DNA of 64,000 bases from Dryocola sp051297175 (GTDB taxonomy: Bacteria > Pseudomonadota > Gammaproteobacteria > Enterobacterales > Enterobacteriaceae), in contig NZ_JBINNY010000001.1 of the NCBI RefSeq assembly GCF_051297175.1, positions 4,650,001-4,714,000 of the forward strand, read 5' to 3'. The notes below the pieces were generated by a model. It ran no database searches, was not told where the DNA came from, and saw only the letters and a program-made list of their open reading frames with translations. Both the position numbers and the translations under genes were made by a program. Shown here in pieces: positions 43,109-52,507 of this stretch; position 1 is the first letter of the stretch; every line of letters starts with the position of its first letter.

Positions 43109-45814
43109 ATGTTGATCCCATCCAAATTGAGTCGCCCGGTACGTCTGGAAAATACCGTGGTTCGCGACCGTCTGTTGGTGAAGTTATCAACCGCCGCTAA
43201 CTATCGGCTGGCGTTGATCACAAGCCCGGCAGGCTATGGCAAAACCACACTGGTCTCCCAGTGGGCAGCAGGGAAAAATGAGTTAGGTTGGTACTCCCTC
43301 GATGAGGGTGACAACCAACAGGAACGCTTTGCCAGTTATCTCATCACGGCTCTCCAGCAGGCCACCGGCGGCCATTGCCAGAGCAGTGAAGTTATGGCGC
43401 AAAAACGCCAGTACGCGAGCCTTTCGTCGCTGTTTGCCCAGCTTTTTATCGAGCTGGCGGAGTGGCATCTGCCGGTCTTTTTAGTCATAGATGATTACCA
43501 TTTGATCAACAATCCGGTGATCCACGAGGCGATGCGCTTTTTCATCCGCCATCAGCCGGAAAACCTGACGCTGGTGGTGCTGTCGCGCAACCTGCCGCAG
43601 CTTGGCATTGCTAACCTGCGCGTGCGCGACCAGCTGCTGGAGATCGGCAGCCAGCAGCTCGCCTTCACCCACCAGGAGGCGAAGCAGTTTTTCGACTGCC
43701 GCCTGAACACGCCTATCGAGCCTGCCGACAGCAGCCGCCTGTGCGACGACGTTGCCGGCTGGGCGACGGCCCTCCAGCTCATCGCCCTGTCCGCCCGCCA
43801 GAGCAACACGCCCGCGCACCACTCCGCGCGCCGACTTTCCGGCATCAACGCCAGCCATCTGTCGGATTATCTGGTGGATGAAGTGCTCGATAACGTGGAC
43901 GCGGACACCCGCAACTTCCTGCTGCGCAGCTCGATTCTGCGCTCGATGAACGACGCGCTGATCGTGCGCGTCACCGGCGAAGAAAACGGCCAGATGCGCC
44001 TCGAGGAAACCGAACGCCAGGGGCTGTTCCTGCAACGCATGGATGACTCGGGCGAATGGTTCTGCTTCCACCCGCTGTTCGGCAGCTTCCTGCGCCAGCG
44101 CTGCCAGTGGGAGCTTGCCGCCGAGCTGCCCGACATTCACCGCGCCGCCGCCGAAAGCTGGATGGCACAGGGCTTCCCGAGCGAAGCCATCCACCACGCC
44201 CTTGCCGCAGGCGACGCCAGCATGCTGCGCGATATCCTGCTGCATCACGCCTGGGCGCTGTTCAACCACAGCGAACTCACGCTGCTGGAAGAGTCCCTGA
44301 AGGCGCTGCCGTGGGAAAGCCTGCTGGAAAATCCGAAGCTGGTGCTGCTCCAGGCGTGGCTGATGCAAAGCCAGCACCGCTACAGCGAAGTGAACACCCT
44401 GCTGGCCCGCGCCGAGCAGGAAATGAATCTGGTGATGGACGACACGCTGCACGGGGAATTTAACGCCCTGCGCGCGCAGGTCGCCATCAACGACGGCGAT
44501 CCGGTCGAAGCCGAGCGGCTGGCGATGATCGCCCTCGATATGCTCCCGCTGGCGAACTATTACAGCCGCATCGTCGCCACTTCGGTGCACGGCGAAGTGC
44601 TGCACTGCAAGGGCGATCTCACCAAATCCCTGTCGGTGATGCAGCAGACCGAACAGATGGCCCGCCGTCACGACGTCTGGCACTACGCGCTGTGGAGCCT
44701 GATCCAGCAAAGCGAAATTCTCCTCGCACAAGGGTTCTTACAGGCCGCGTGGGAAACGCAGGAAAAAGCCTTTATTTTGATCCGCGAGCAGCACCTGGAG
44801 CAGCTCCCGCTGCACGAGTTTCTGCTGCGCATCCGCGCCCAGCTGCTGTGGGCCTGGTCGCGCCTGGACGAGGCCGAAGCCTCCGCGCGCTACGGCGTGG
44901 AAGTGCTCGCCGGTTACCAGCCGCAGCAGCAGCTACAGTGCCTGGCGCTGTTGGTGCAGTGCTCGCTGGCGCGCGGCGATCTGGATAACGCCCGCAGCCA
45001 CCTGAACCGCCTCGAAAACCTGCTCGGCAACGGGCCGTACCACAGCGACTGGGTGTCCAACGCCGACAAGGTGCGGGTGATTTACTGGCAGATGATTGGC
45101 GATAAAAAATCGGCCGCCAACTGGCTGCGCCAGACGCCGAAACCGGAGTTTGCCAACAACCACTTCCTGCAAAGCCAATGGCGCAATATCGCCCGCGCGC
45201 AGATCCTCCTGGGCGAGTTTGACCCGGCGGAAATGGTGCTGGAAGAGCTAAACGAAAACGCGCGCAGCCTGCGCCTGATGAGCGATCTCAACCGCAACCT
45301 GCTGCTGCTAAACCAGCTTTACTGGCAGGCCGGGCGCAAAAGCGACGCGCAGCGCGTGCTGCTCGAAGCGCTGGCGCTCGCCAACCGCACAGGATTTATC
45401 AGCCACTTTGTCATTGAAGGCGAAGCGATGGCGCAGCAGCTGCGTCAGCTTATTCAGCTTAACACGCTGCCGGAGCTGGACCAGCACCGCGCCCAGCGCA
45501 TTCTGCGCGAGATTAACCAGCACCACCGCCACAAGTTCGCCCACTTCGACGAAAGCTTCGTGAACCGTCTGCTGACGCACCCGGAAGTCCCGGAGCTTAT
45601 CCGCACCAGCCCGCTGACCCAGCGCGAATGGCAGGTGCTGGGACTGATTTATTCGGGCTATAGCAACGATCAAATCGCGGGCGAGCTGGACGTGGCGGCC
45701 ACCACTATCAAAACGCACATTCGCAATTTGTACCAGAAGCTCGGCGTCGCGCATCGCCAGGACGCGGTGCAGCACGCGCAGAAGCTCTTGAAGATGATGG
45801 GATATGGGGTGTAG
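43109..45814 (+). CDS. malT: MalT, ATP- and maltotriose-dependent activator
   Basis: Activates the maltose regulon after binding maltotriose and ATP. The 901-aa protein (same as K-12) is a STAND ATPase: P-loop SPAGYGKTTL near residue 37, Walker B FLVIDDYHLI, a helical sensor region with superhelical repeats in the middle, and a LuxR-type helix-turn-helix at the C-terminus (LTQREWQVLGLIYSGYSNDQ, then TIKTHIRNLYQKL). It ends 44 nt before converging glpD. Confidence 0.97.
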   Translation: MLIPSKLSRPVRLENTVVRDRLLVKLSTAANYRLALITSPAGYGKTTLVSQWAAGKNELGWYSLDEGDNQQERFASYLITALQQATGGHCQSSEVMAQKRQYASLSSLFAQLFIELAEWHLPVFLVIDDYHLINNPVIHEAMRFFIRHQPENLTLVVLSRNLPQLGIANLRVRDQLLEIGSQQLAFTHQEAKQFFDCRLNTPIEPADSSRLCDDVAGWATALQLIALSARQSNTPAHHSARRLSGINASHLSDYLVDEVLDNVDADTRNFLLRSSILRSMNDALIVRVTGEENGQMRLEETERQGLFLQRMDDSGEWFCFHPLFGSFLRQRCQWELAAELPDIHRAAAESWMAQGFPSEAIHHALAAGDASMLRDILLHHAWALFNHSELTLLEESLKALPWESLLENPKLVLLQAWLMQSQHRYSEVNTLLARAEQEMNLVMDDTLHGEFNALRAQVAINDGDPVEAERLAMIALDMLPLANYYSRIVATSVHGEVLHCKGDLTKSLSVMQQTEQMARRHDVWHYALWSLIQQSEILLAQGFLQAAWETQEKAFILIREQHLEQLPLHEFLLRIRAQLLWAWSRLDEAEASARYGVEVLAGYQPQQQLQCLALLVQCSLARGDLDNARSHLNRLENLLGNGPYHSDWVSNADKVRVIYWQMIGDKKSAANWLRQTPKPEFANNHFLQSQWRNIARAQILLGEFDPAEMVLEELNENARSLRLMSDLNRNLLLLNQLYWQAGRKSDAQRVLLEALALANRTGFISHFVIEGEAMAQQLRQLIQLNTLPELDQHRAQRILREINQHHRHKFAHFDESFVNRLLTHPEVPELIRTSPLTQREWQVLGLIYSGYSNDQIAGELDVAATTIKTHIRNLYQKLGVAHRQDAVQHAQKLLKMMGYGV

Positions 45815-45824
45815 ATAAATGTCA

Positions 45825-45852
45825 GGTGGATAAGCGCTTAGCGCCATCCACC
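45825..45852. repeat. Single REP-like palindrome between malT and glpD
   Basis: GGTGGATAAGCG ... GCGCCATCCACC, one A-type unit with no partner and without a clean GTAG. It lies in the 44-nt gap between two converging genes. This is one edge of the block whose orientation differs from K-12. Confidence 0.75.
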
Positions 45853-45858
45853 GCTTAC

Positions 45859-47367
45859 TTAAGAAGCCAAAGACAGCGACGGCTTACCCGCCCGCTTTGC
45901 CAGCCACTGCGCCACCCGCGCCTGCTGTTCGTCGGTTAACCACATGCCCAGCTTGGTGCGTCGCCAGATTGCATCCTCCACGCGGCGTACCCACTCGTGC
46001 TCGACCAGGTAGCGCAGCTCGGCTTCATACAGCTCGTGCCCGAAGTGCTCGCCCAAATCCTCAATGGACTTCGCCTCTTTAAGAATCAGCTCGCTGTTGC
46101 TGCCGTAGGTGCGGGCAAAGCGGCGCGCCAGGCCTTCGCTCAGGAACGAGTAGCGGCGGCGCAGCTGGGCGGCGAAATCGTCGCGGTCGCCGGAGATATC
46201 CCCGCCCGGCAGTTTGCTGCCCTTGGTCCACGCCGGGCCAATCGCCGGGTAATAAGTTTGCAGCTTGTCCATCGCGTGCTCGGCGAGCTTGCGGTAGGTC
46301 GTCAGCTTGCCGCCAAATACCGACAGCAGCGGCGCTTTGCCGTTCTCGTCGTGGATATCGAGCGTGTAGTCGCGGGTGATCGCCTGCGGTGAATCGGATT
46401 CGTCGTCGCAAAGCGGACGCACGCCGGAATAGGTCCACACCACATCCTCACGGGAAAGCGTCTTCTTGAAGTGCTCGTTGTAAACGTCCAGCAGGTATTT
46501 CACCTCGCTTTCGTCGATGTGCACCGCTTTCGGATCGCCTTTGTACTCCACGTCGGTGGTACCGATAATCGAAAACTCGTCCATCCACGGAATGACAAAC
46601 ACGATGCGCTTATCTTCGTTTTGCAGAATGTAGGCCTGCTTCTGCTTGTGTACGCGCGGCACCACGATGTGGCTGCCTTTGATCAGGCGGATGCCGTACG
46701 GCGACGGCAGCTTCAGGCCATCGTCAAAGAAGTCTTTGACCCACGGGCCGGTTGCGTTGACCAGGCCGCGCGCGCGCCAGGTGAAGGTTTCGCCGGTATC
46801 GATGTCCTGCGCCTCAACGATCCACATACCGTTTTCGCGCCGGGCGCTGGTTGCGCGGGTGCGGGTTTTCACTTCGCCGCCCTTGCGCGTCACCATCTGC
46901 GCGTTCGCAAGCACCAGACGAGCATCATCCACCCAGCAGTCGGAATATTCGAAACCGCGCACGATTTCAGGCTTCAGGACCGAATCTGCGCCAAAACGCA
47001 AGCCGGTTGAGGCTGGCAGGCTGGTGCGTTTGCCGAGGTGGTCGTACATAAACAGGCCGATGCGAATCATCCATGCCGGACGGAGGTGCGGGCGGTGCGG
47101 CAGGCGGAAGCGCATCGGGAAGGCGATATGCGGGGCCATATTCAGCAGCACTTCGCGTTCGGCCAGCGCTTCGCTGACCAGGCGGAATTCGTAGTGTTCC
47201 AGATAGCGCAGGCCGCCGTGGATAAGCTTAGAGCTGGCGGAGGACGTCGCGCAGGCAAGGTCTTGCCCCTCCAACATTAATACAGACAGGCCACGGCCTG
47301 CTGCATCTGCCGCGATACCGGCACCGTTGATGCCGCCGCCAATGACAATCAGATCTTTGGTTTCCAT
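45859..47367 (-). CDS. glpD: Aerobic glycerol-3-phosphate dehydrogenase
   Basis: Oxidises glycerol-3-phosphate to DHAP at the inner membrane, passing electrons to quinone. The 502-aa flavoprotein has the FAD-binding GGGINGAGIAADAAGRG at about residues 10-26 and ASSKLIHGG after it. Start at the ATG at 47367 with GAGGG upstream; five extra codons in a longer frame are not conserved. It diverges from glpEGR, with two GlpR operators between. Relative to K-12 it points toward malT rather than away from it. Confidence 0.97.
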   Translation of the reverse strand: METKDLIVIGGGINGAGIAADAAGRGLSVLMLEGQDLACATSSASSKLIHGGLRYLEHYEFRLVSEALAEREVLLNMAPHIAFPMRFRLPHRPHLRPAWMIRIGLFMYDHLGKRTSLPASTGLRFGADSVLKPEIVRGFEYSDCWVDDARLVLANAQMVTRKGGEVKTRTRATSARRENGMWIVEAQDIDTGETFTWRARGLVNATGPWVKDFFDDGLKLPSPYGIRLIKGSHIVVPRVHKQKQAYILQNEDKRIVFVIPWMDEFSIIGTTDVEYKGDPKAVHIDESEVKYLLDVYNEHFKKTLSREDVVWTYSGVRPLCDDESDSPQAITRDYTLDIHDENGKAPLLSVFGGKLTTYRKLAEHAMDKLQTYYPAIGPAWTKGSKLPGGDISGDRDDFAAQLRRRYSFLSEGLARRFARTYGSNSELILKEAKSIEDLGEHFGHELYEAELRYLVEHEWVRRVEDAIWRRTKLGMWLTDEQQARVAQWLAKRAGKPSLSLAS

Positions 47368-47380
47368 GCTGCCCTCACAC

Positions 47381-47420
47381 ACTTTCGTTAAAGCTCATAA
47401 ATGTTCGTTATCGCTCATAA
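47381..47420. promoter_or_regulatory. Tandem GlpR operators at glpD
   Basis: ACTTTCGTTAAAGCTCATAA (47381-47400) and ATGTTCGTTATCGCTCATAA (47401-47420) are adjacent 20-bp copies resembling the GlpR consensus with TTCG and CTCAT arms. They lie just upstream of the glpD start, where the repressor blocks transcription unless glycerol-3-phosphate is present. Confidence 0.78.
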
Positions 47421-47568
47421 TAGCAAGTGACCGGCATTTTGGTAACGAAAAAAAAACATTTCTGCGTGATATGGATAACATAATGACGTTAATATCAGCG
47501 GCCAGCGGCGGGTTTCGCTTAGTATGACGCCCAGGCCCCCCTTTCCTTTATCTGTATACGAGCAAGCT

Positions 47569-47898
47569 ATGGATCAATTTGAATGTATTGGTGTGGAAGA
47601 AGCGCACCAGAAGCTGCACCAGAAACTGGCGGTATTAGTGGATATCCGCGATCCGCAAAGCTATGCGATGGGCCACACGCCGGGCGCTTTCCACCTGACC
47701 AACGACCGCCTGGTGGAATTTCTGCGTCAGACCGATTTTGACACGCCGGTGATGGTGATGTGCTACCACGGCAACAGCAGCAAGGGTGCAGCGCAGTACC
47801 TGCTGCAACAGGGTTACGACAGCGTTTACAGCGTGGACGGCGGGTTCGATGCGTGGCATCGCCATTTCCCGGCGGAAGTCGCGCACGGCACAGCATAA
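47569..47898 (+). CDS. glpE: GlpE, thiosulfate sulfurtransferase (rhodanese)
   Basis: A 109-aa single-domain rhodanese. The catalytic cysteine is C65 in MVMCYHGNSSKG, and the DIRDPQSYAMGH motif matches K-12 GlpE (108 aa). I begin at the ATG at 47569; 15 further residues in the longer frame are unconserved. Cytoplasmic sulfur transfer is expected, though the physiological role in the glp cluster is unclear. First gene of glpEGR. Confidence 0.95.
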   Translation: MDQFECIGVEEAHQKLHQKLAVLVDIRDPQSYAMGHTPGAFHLTNDRLVEFLRQTDFDTPVMVMCYHGNSSKGAAQYLLQQGYDSVYSVDGGFDAWHRHFPAEVAHGTA

Positions 47899-47961
47899 GG
47901 TTCAGCAAAGCCGCTCGTTGCAGGTATACTGCTCCCTTTTGTACGGATTTGGTTGAAACCT

Positions 47962-48792
47962 ATGATCATGATCACCTCGTTTGCCAACCCGCGCGTCGCG
48001 CAGGCGTTTGTCGACTATATGGCGACGCAGGGCGTTATCCTCACGATTCAACAGCATAATCAAAGCGACGTCTGGCTGGCGGATGACAGCCAGGAAGCCC
48101 GCGTCCGCCACGAGCTGGAGCAGTTCCTTACCAACCCCGGCGACGCGCGCTATCTGGCGGCAAGCTGGGCGGCGGGCGATACCGCAAGCGGCCTGCGCTA
48201 TCAGCGCTACCCGTTTATGGCGACCATTCAGCAAAAGGCCGGGCCGTTTACCCTGCTGATGATCGCCGCCTGCGTGCTGGTTTACCTGGCGATGCAGGTG
48301 CTGGGCGATCGCAACGTGATGGTCCTGCTGGCATGGCCCTACGACGACAGCCTGCGCTATGAATTCTGGCGCTATTTCACCCACGCTCTGATGCATTTTT
48401 CCCTGCTGCATATCACCTTCAACCTGCTATGGTGGTGGTATCTCGGCGGCCCGCTGGAGAAGCGTCTGGGGAGCGGAAAACTCATTACGCTGACGATTAT
48501 CTCTGCGCTGCTGAGCGGCTATGTGCAGGCCAAATTCAGCGGCCCGCTGTTCGGCGGCTTGTCCGGTTCGGTCTACGCGCTGATGGGCTATGTCTGGCTG
48601 CGCGGCGAACGCGATCCAGAAAGCGGCATCTACATGCAGCGCGGCCTGATGGCCTTTGCGGTGCTGTGGATTGTGCTGGGCTTCTTCAATATTTTAGGTT
48701 TGTCGATTGCCAACGCCGCCCACGTTACCGGGTTACTGGTAGGCCTGGCGATGGCGCTGGTCGATACTTTGCATGCGCGAAAACGAACATAA
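47962..48792 (+). CDS. glpG: GlpG, rhomboid intramembrane serine protease
   Basis: Cleaves membrane proteins within the bilayer. The 276-aa length equals K-12 GlpG. A soluble N-terminal domain (1-90) precedes six membrane helices; S201 in GGLSGSVYALMGY and H254 in NAAHVTGLL are the catalytic pair, and HALMHFSLLHITFN holds the oxyanion residues. Start at the ATG at 47962; a TTG three codons earlier is less likely. It lies between glpE and glpR. Confidence 0.97.
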   Translation: MIMITSFANPRVAQAFVDYMATQGVILTIQQHNQSDVWLADDSQEARVRHELEQFLTNPGDARYLAASWAAGDTASGLRYQRYPFMATIQQKAGPFTLLMIAACVLVYLAMQVLGDRNVMVLLAWPYDDSLRYEFWRYFTHALMHFSLLHITFNLLWWWYLGGPLEKRLGSGKLITLTIISALLSGYVQAKFSGPLFGGLSGSVYALMGYVWLRGERDPESGIYMQRGLMAFAVLWIVLGFFNILGLSIANAAHVTGLLVGLAMALVDTLHARKRT

Positions 48793-48811
48793 GAATCAGG
48801 AGTAGAGCAGC

Positions 48812-49570
48812 GTGAAGCAAACACAACGTCATGATGCGATTGTTGAACTGGTTAAAAAGCAGGGATATGTCAGCACCGAAGAGCTGGTAGAGCAGTTTGC
48901 GGTTAGCCCACAGACCATTCGCCGCGATCTGAACGACCTTGCCGACCAGAACATGATTATGCGCCACCACGGCGGCGCGGCGCTGCCGTCCAGCTCGGTG
49001 AACACCTCGTGGCACGACCGCAAGGCGACCCAAACGGCGGAAAAAGAACGTATCGCCCGCAAGGTGGCCAGCCAAATCCCCAACGGCGCCACGCTGTTTA
49101 TTGATATCGGCACCACGCCGGAAGCCGTCGCCCACGCGCTGCTGGACCACAGCAACCTGCGCGTGGTGACCAACAACCTGAACGTCGCCAACACGCTGAT
49201 GGTGAAAGAAGATTTCCGCATTATTCTGGCGGGCGGCGAGTTGCGCAGCCGCGACGGCGGCATCATCGGCGAAGCCACGCTGGACTTCATTTCCCAGTTC
49301 CGCCTTGATTTCGGCATTCTCGGCATCAGCGGCATCGACGGCGATGGTTCGCTGCTGGAGTTTGACTACCACGAAGTGCGCACCAAGCGCGCCATCATCG
49401 ACAACTCGCGCTGCGTGATGCTGGTCGTCGACCACTCCAAGTTTGGCCGCAACGCGATGGTCAACCTCGGCAGTATTAGCCTCGTCGATCAGGTTTATAC
49501 GGATATTTTGCCGCCGGCGGGCGTGATGAAGGTGATCACAGATAATAACGTGCAGCTTGAGCTTTGCTAG
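48812..49570 (+). CDS. glpR: GlpR, glycerol-3-phosphate regulon repressor
   Basis: DeoR-family repressor released from DNA by glycerol-3-phosphate. The 252-aa protein starts at GTG and has an N-terminal winged helix (residues 1-55, YVSTEELVEQFAVSPQTIRRD) and a sugar-phosphate-binding domain (IDIGTTPEAVAHAL and LDFGILGISGIDGDG). Many K-12 laboratory lines carry glpR mutations; this frame is intact. The likely operator pair is in front of glpD. A weak terminator follows. Confidence 0.97.
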   Translation: MKQTQRHDAIVELVKKQGYVSTEELVEQFAVSPQTIRRDLNDLADQNMIMRHHGGAALPSSSVNTSWHDRKATQTAEKERIARKVASQIPNGATLFIDIGTTPEAVAHALLDHSNLRVVTNNLNVANTLMVKEDFRIILAGGELRSRDGGIIGEATLDFISQFRLDFGILGISGIDGDGSLLEFDYHEVRTKRAIIDNSRCVMLVVDHSKFGRNAMVNLGSISLVDQVYTDILPPAGVMKVITDNNVQLELC

Positions 49571-49602
49571 CGACATATCAAATAGATAATTCTTCCAAAT
49601 AA

Positions 49603-49632
49603 ATTCACCCTTAATATGAGTTAGGGGTGAAT
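49603..49632 (+). terminator. Possible terminator after glpR
   Basis: ATTCACCC and GGGTGAAT form a perfect 8-bp stem with a 14-nt loop, 32 nt after the glpR stop, followed by an AT-rich but broken T-tract. It separates glpEGR from the metalloprotease gene. Confidence 0.6.
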
Positions 49633-49767
49633 CATCATTTAATTTTTATTAAGCATTAGTTAACCAACAATTCAATAAGTTCTAAGCCGGTAAAGCCAAC
49701 ACCTCGTATAAAATCCCTTTCGCTTTATATTTACCTTCTCATTAAATTTCAAAGTAAAGGATTTACT

Positions 49768-52500
49768 ATGAAAAAACTGGCTTATTTAATTCCTCTATTA
49801 TTATTGCCCACGGCTGCAAAATCGGCCCCTGAAACATTGGCATTTCTCAGCCCTGCGTCTCTTGTTCAAAATACAACAGGTACGCTGCCGGGCACGGTTA
49901 AAGTCGCCCAAACGCACACTATCGATCCTGCGCCAGGTACAAGCGATTCCCCGCACCTGATCGCTGCCCGCGAAACGCTGGTTATCTTTATTCCTTCTAC
50001 GACGACATCACAAAAAATTAGCGTGGAAGCCTACGACAAGGCTGGCAAAAAGCTGGGCACCGTTGAAATGGCACCGCCTGCATCGCTCCCGCTAAGCGAT
50101 AATCCACATCCGCAGGATGCCGTAAAACCTGATGTTATCTATGCGAAAAACGCATGGACGGCCAACCTGCCGTGGCAGTGGGTGCAGCCGGGGCTGACGC
50201 TGACCTTCAAAAATGATCGTTCGGAAACCGGCAGGCTGACCAATATTGAGGTCGGTGCCGAAAACCACATGATGATTCAAAACACCCGTCTTGGGATGTT
50301 AACCCTTCCCGTTGCGAAAAATGACCTGGAGCAGAATAAACAGCTGGCTGCAGATTATTTCCAAAAACTTCCGATATCACTGCTCACCGTCGGTAATTAT
50401 TCAGAAATCCATTTTCCTAAAATAGTCCTACCCGATGGCACAACCTATAGGAATCCCCAAACAAGCAAAACTACGGGTGATGACTTTAGCGGGGACATGC
50501 GCGGATATATCGCCAAAGAACTGGTCTCAATTGGTATTGATAATGCCAACTATGGCGTTAACGTTTCCGGCGGCGGCTCTCAGTGGCAGCCGCAATATTT
50601 CAACCTGGTGACCGACCATATTGCCAGGGGCGCTTATATCAACGGTGTTGTTGAACATGGCTACAGCGGTGGCGGAGGTATAGCGACGCTTCATGAAACC
50701 AAGGGGAACGAATTTAGCCACGAGCTTGGCCACCATTACGGCCTGGGGCACTATCCTGCAAATGGCAGAGGCTCCCTGCATGGCCCGCACACCGGCTGGG
50801 GCTGGGACGCATATAAACAGCGCTTTATTGCCAACTTCTTCTGGGACAGAGGGGGCAATGCCTCGGTGGGCAGCGATACCGTGGCACCTTTTGCCGGGTT
50901 ATATCGCTATAACAACGACCCGATGGCCGACGGCTCCCCTAGCTCGCCGCTTTCGCAATACACGCTGCCAACGCTTTACACGCAAAAGATCATTCAAGCA
51001 TTCTTCGAAAATACCGGCATTCAGGATCTCTCCTCTTCAACCGGCTACCGTGTATGGGACCCGGCGCAGAAAAAAATGGTTGAGAAAAATATCGCTGATA
51101 TGCGTAAACCGGTTAAAGCAGGTGTCCCGGTTGTCACGCTGGTCGGCTTCTACGATCCGCAGGGCGTGCTACCGAGCTACGTCTATCCGGCTCTGTTTGG
51201 CAGCTACGGCAATACGTTTGCCGCAGACCCGTTAGCAAATATCACCAAATGCGTTTTGCAGGTCGATTATCAGCAGAAGGCCAGCGACCTGTACAAGCTG
51301 CAAACCAGCCGAATCAGCGGCAACATGATGAATAAGTTCCATATCAACGTCGAGCGCGCGCTCATGCCGACGACTGCCAGCGTTATCTGCGGCGGTAAAA
51401 CGCTTTCCAGCCAGATGATTATCGCGCCTGACGTGGAACCTGTTTCTGCAATAGTGATTGGTAAAGAGCATGGCTACGTCGCGGCTCTGGATGCAATGCC
51501 GTTGCTGAAGGACAATCACGTTCTGCAAAACAAAAGATTCAAAACGCCAGAAGCATTAGAAAACGAGCTGAGTGCAACCTATGGTCCGCTGAAAGGTATT
51601 TTTGCGGGCACAGGGACTTATCAGGATAAAGCGGGCTCTTTATTCCGCGATAAAAACTTCAATTACTACTATCTCAAAACCACGGCGCGCGTGGGCCAGC
51701 CTAAGGCTCAGGCATCGGATAATAACTGGAAGTTTTTAGGCAATGCGTCAGGGCTTATCAACTTTAAGCCACACCCGCTGCAGCTGGATATCCATGCACG
51801 GAAAACCCCGGAAGAATTGGTGAAGTACTATTTCAATAGTTCGAAAGTTTACGACTGGGGCGAACGGGCCAAAACCAAGGAATCCCGCCTGCCCTTTGTC
51901 TATAACAATGGCTACAACGGCAAAACCGAATATTTCCTGCAAAAATTTGCTGGAAAAGGCTGGTACTTCCCTACCAATCAGAAAGATAACGCAGACTGGA
52001 TTTACCTCGGCAACGCCGAGCAAATCAAAAGCGCGGAAGGTTTCCTGAAGCATTATTACAACGCGAACGCCATTCTTGAGTGGGGAGAAAGATCTAAAAC
52101 CACTCAGGACCGCCAGCTGTTTATCTACAACAACCCTTATAACAAAAAGGCGGAGTACTTCTTGCAGAAAACTGCCGCCACGGGCCACTACTTCCCAAGC
52201 AATCAGAAGGATAATGACGACTGGATTTATCTCGGTAACAACGATGAGCTAACGCGCTTAACCAAAAGCAGGGTTGATAAAAACCAGTTTGATGCGCTGA
52301 TGGCGCAGTGGTACGGCCAGGCGAAGCTGCTCGACTGGGGAGTTAGAGATCTTGAAAGCAACGTGGGTAAAATCTTCTTCTACGATTCCGGTAACCCGGT
52401 TCGCAGAGACTATTTTGAGCTGAAAGTTAAAAACGGTTGGTATTTCCCGACTAACCAGGCCAGCAATGAAGACTGGACCTATGTAGGCACCTACCAGTAA
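49768..52500 (+). CDS. Secreted M66-family (StcE/TagA-like) zinc metalloprotease
   Basis: A 910-aa secreted protease. A signal peptide (MKKLAYLIPLLLLPTAAKSA) comes first. The zinc site HELGHHYGLGH at residues 318-328 matches the extended M66 motif, with H318, H322, H328 as ligands and E319 catalytic. The only two cysteines, C495 and C541, may form a disulfide. From about residue 675, three Trp-rich tandem repeats follow, each ending in a D-W-x-Y-L/V-G motif (W744, W819, W903); a partial copy lies at 630-656. The ribosome site AAGGA is 6 nt before the ATG. StcE of enterohaemorrhagic E. coli (about 898 aa) cleaves mucins and O-glycoproteins. The gene looks AT-richer than its neighbours and is absent at this place in K-12. 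Substrate and secretion route are unknown. Confidence 0.88.
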   Translation: MKKLAYLIPLLLLPTAAKSAPETLAFLSPASLVQNTTGTLPGTVKVAQTHTIDPAPGTSDSPHLIAARETLVIFIPSTTTSQKISVEAYDKAGKKLGTVEMAPPASLPLSDNPHPQDAVKPDVIYAKNAWTANLPWQWVQPGLTLTFKNDRSETGRLTNIEVGAENHMMIQNTRLGMLTLPVAKNDLEQNKQLAADYFQKLPISLLTVGNYSEIHFPKIVLPDGTTYRNPQTSKTTGDDFSGDMRGYIAKELVSIGIDNANYGVNVSGGGSQWQPQYFNLVTDHIARGAYINGVVEHGYSGGGGIATLHETKGNEFSHELGHHYGLGHYPANGRGSLHGPHTGWGWDAYKQRFIANFFWDRGGNASVGSDTVAPFAGLYRYNNDPMADGSPSSPLSQYTLPTLYTQKIIQAFFENTGIQDLSSSTGYRVWDPAQKKMVEKNIADMRKPVKAGVPVVTLVGFYDPQGVLPSYVYPALFGSYGNTFAADPLANITKCVLQVDYQQKASDLYKLQTSRISGNMMNKFHINVERALMPTTASVICGGKTLSSQMIIAPDVEPVSAIVIGKEHGYVAALDAMPLLKDNHVLQNKRFKTPEALENELSATYGPLKGIFAGTGTYQDKAGSLFRDKNFNYYYLKTTARVGQPKAQASDNNWKFLGNASGLINFKPHPLQLDIHARKTPEELVKYYFNSSKVYDWGERAKTKESRLPFVYNNGYNGKTEYFLQKFAGKGWYFPTNQKDNADWIYLGNAEQIKSAEGFLKHYYNANAILEWGERSKTTQDRQLFIYNNPYNKKAEYFLQKTAATGHYFPSNQKDNDDWIYLGNNDELTRLTKSRVDKNQFDALMAQWYGQAKLLDWGVRDLESNVGKIFFYDSGNPVRRDYFELKVKNGWYFPTNQASNEDWTYVGTYQ

Positions 52501-52507
52501 AAAAATT

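Noticed and set aside
47441..47462. A third GlpR operator near 47441
   Set aside because: It shares only AACGAAA and an A-run with the consensus; the two copies at 47381-47420 are much better.
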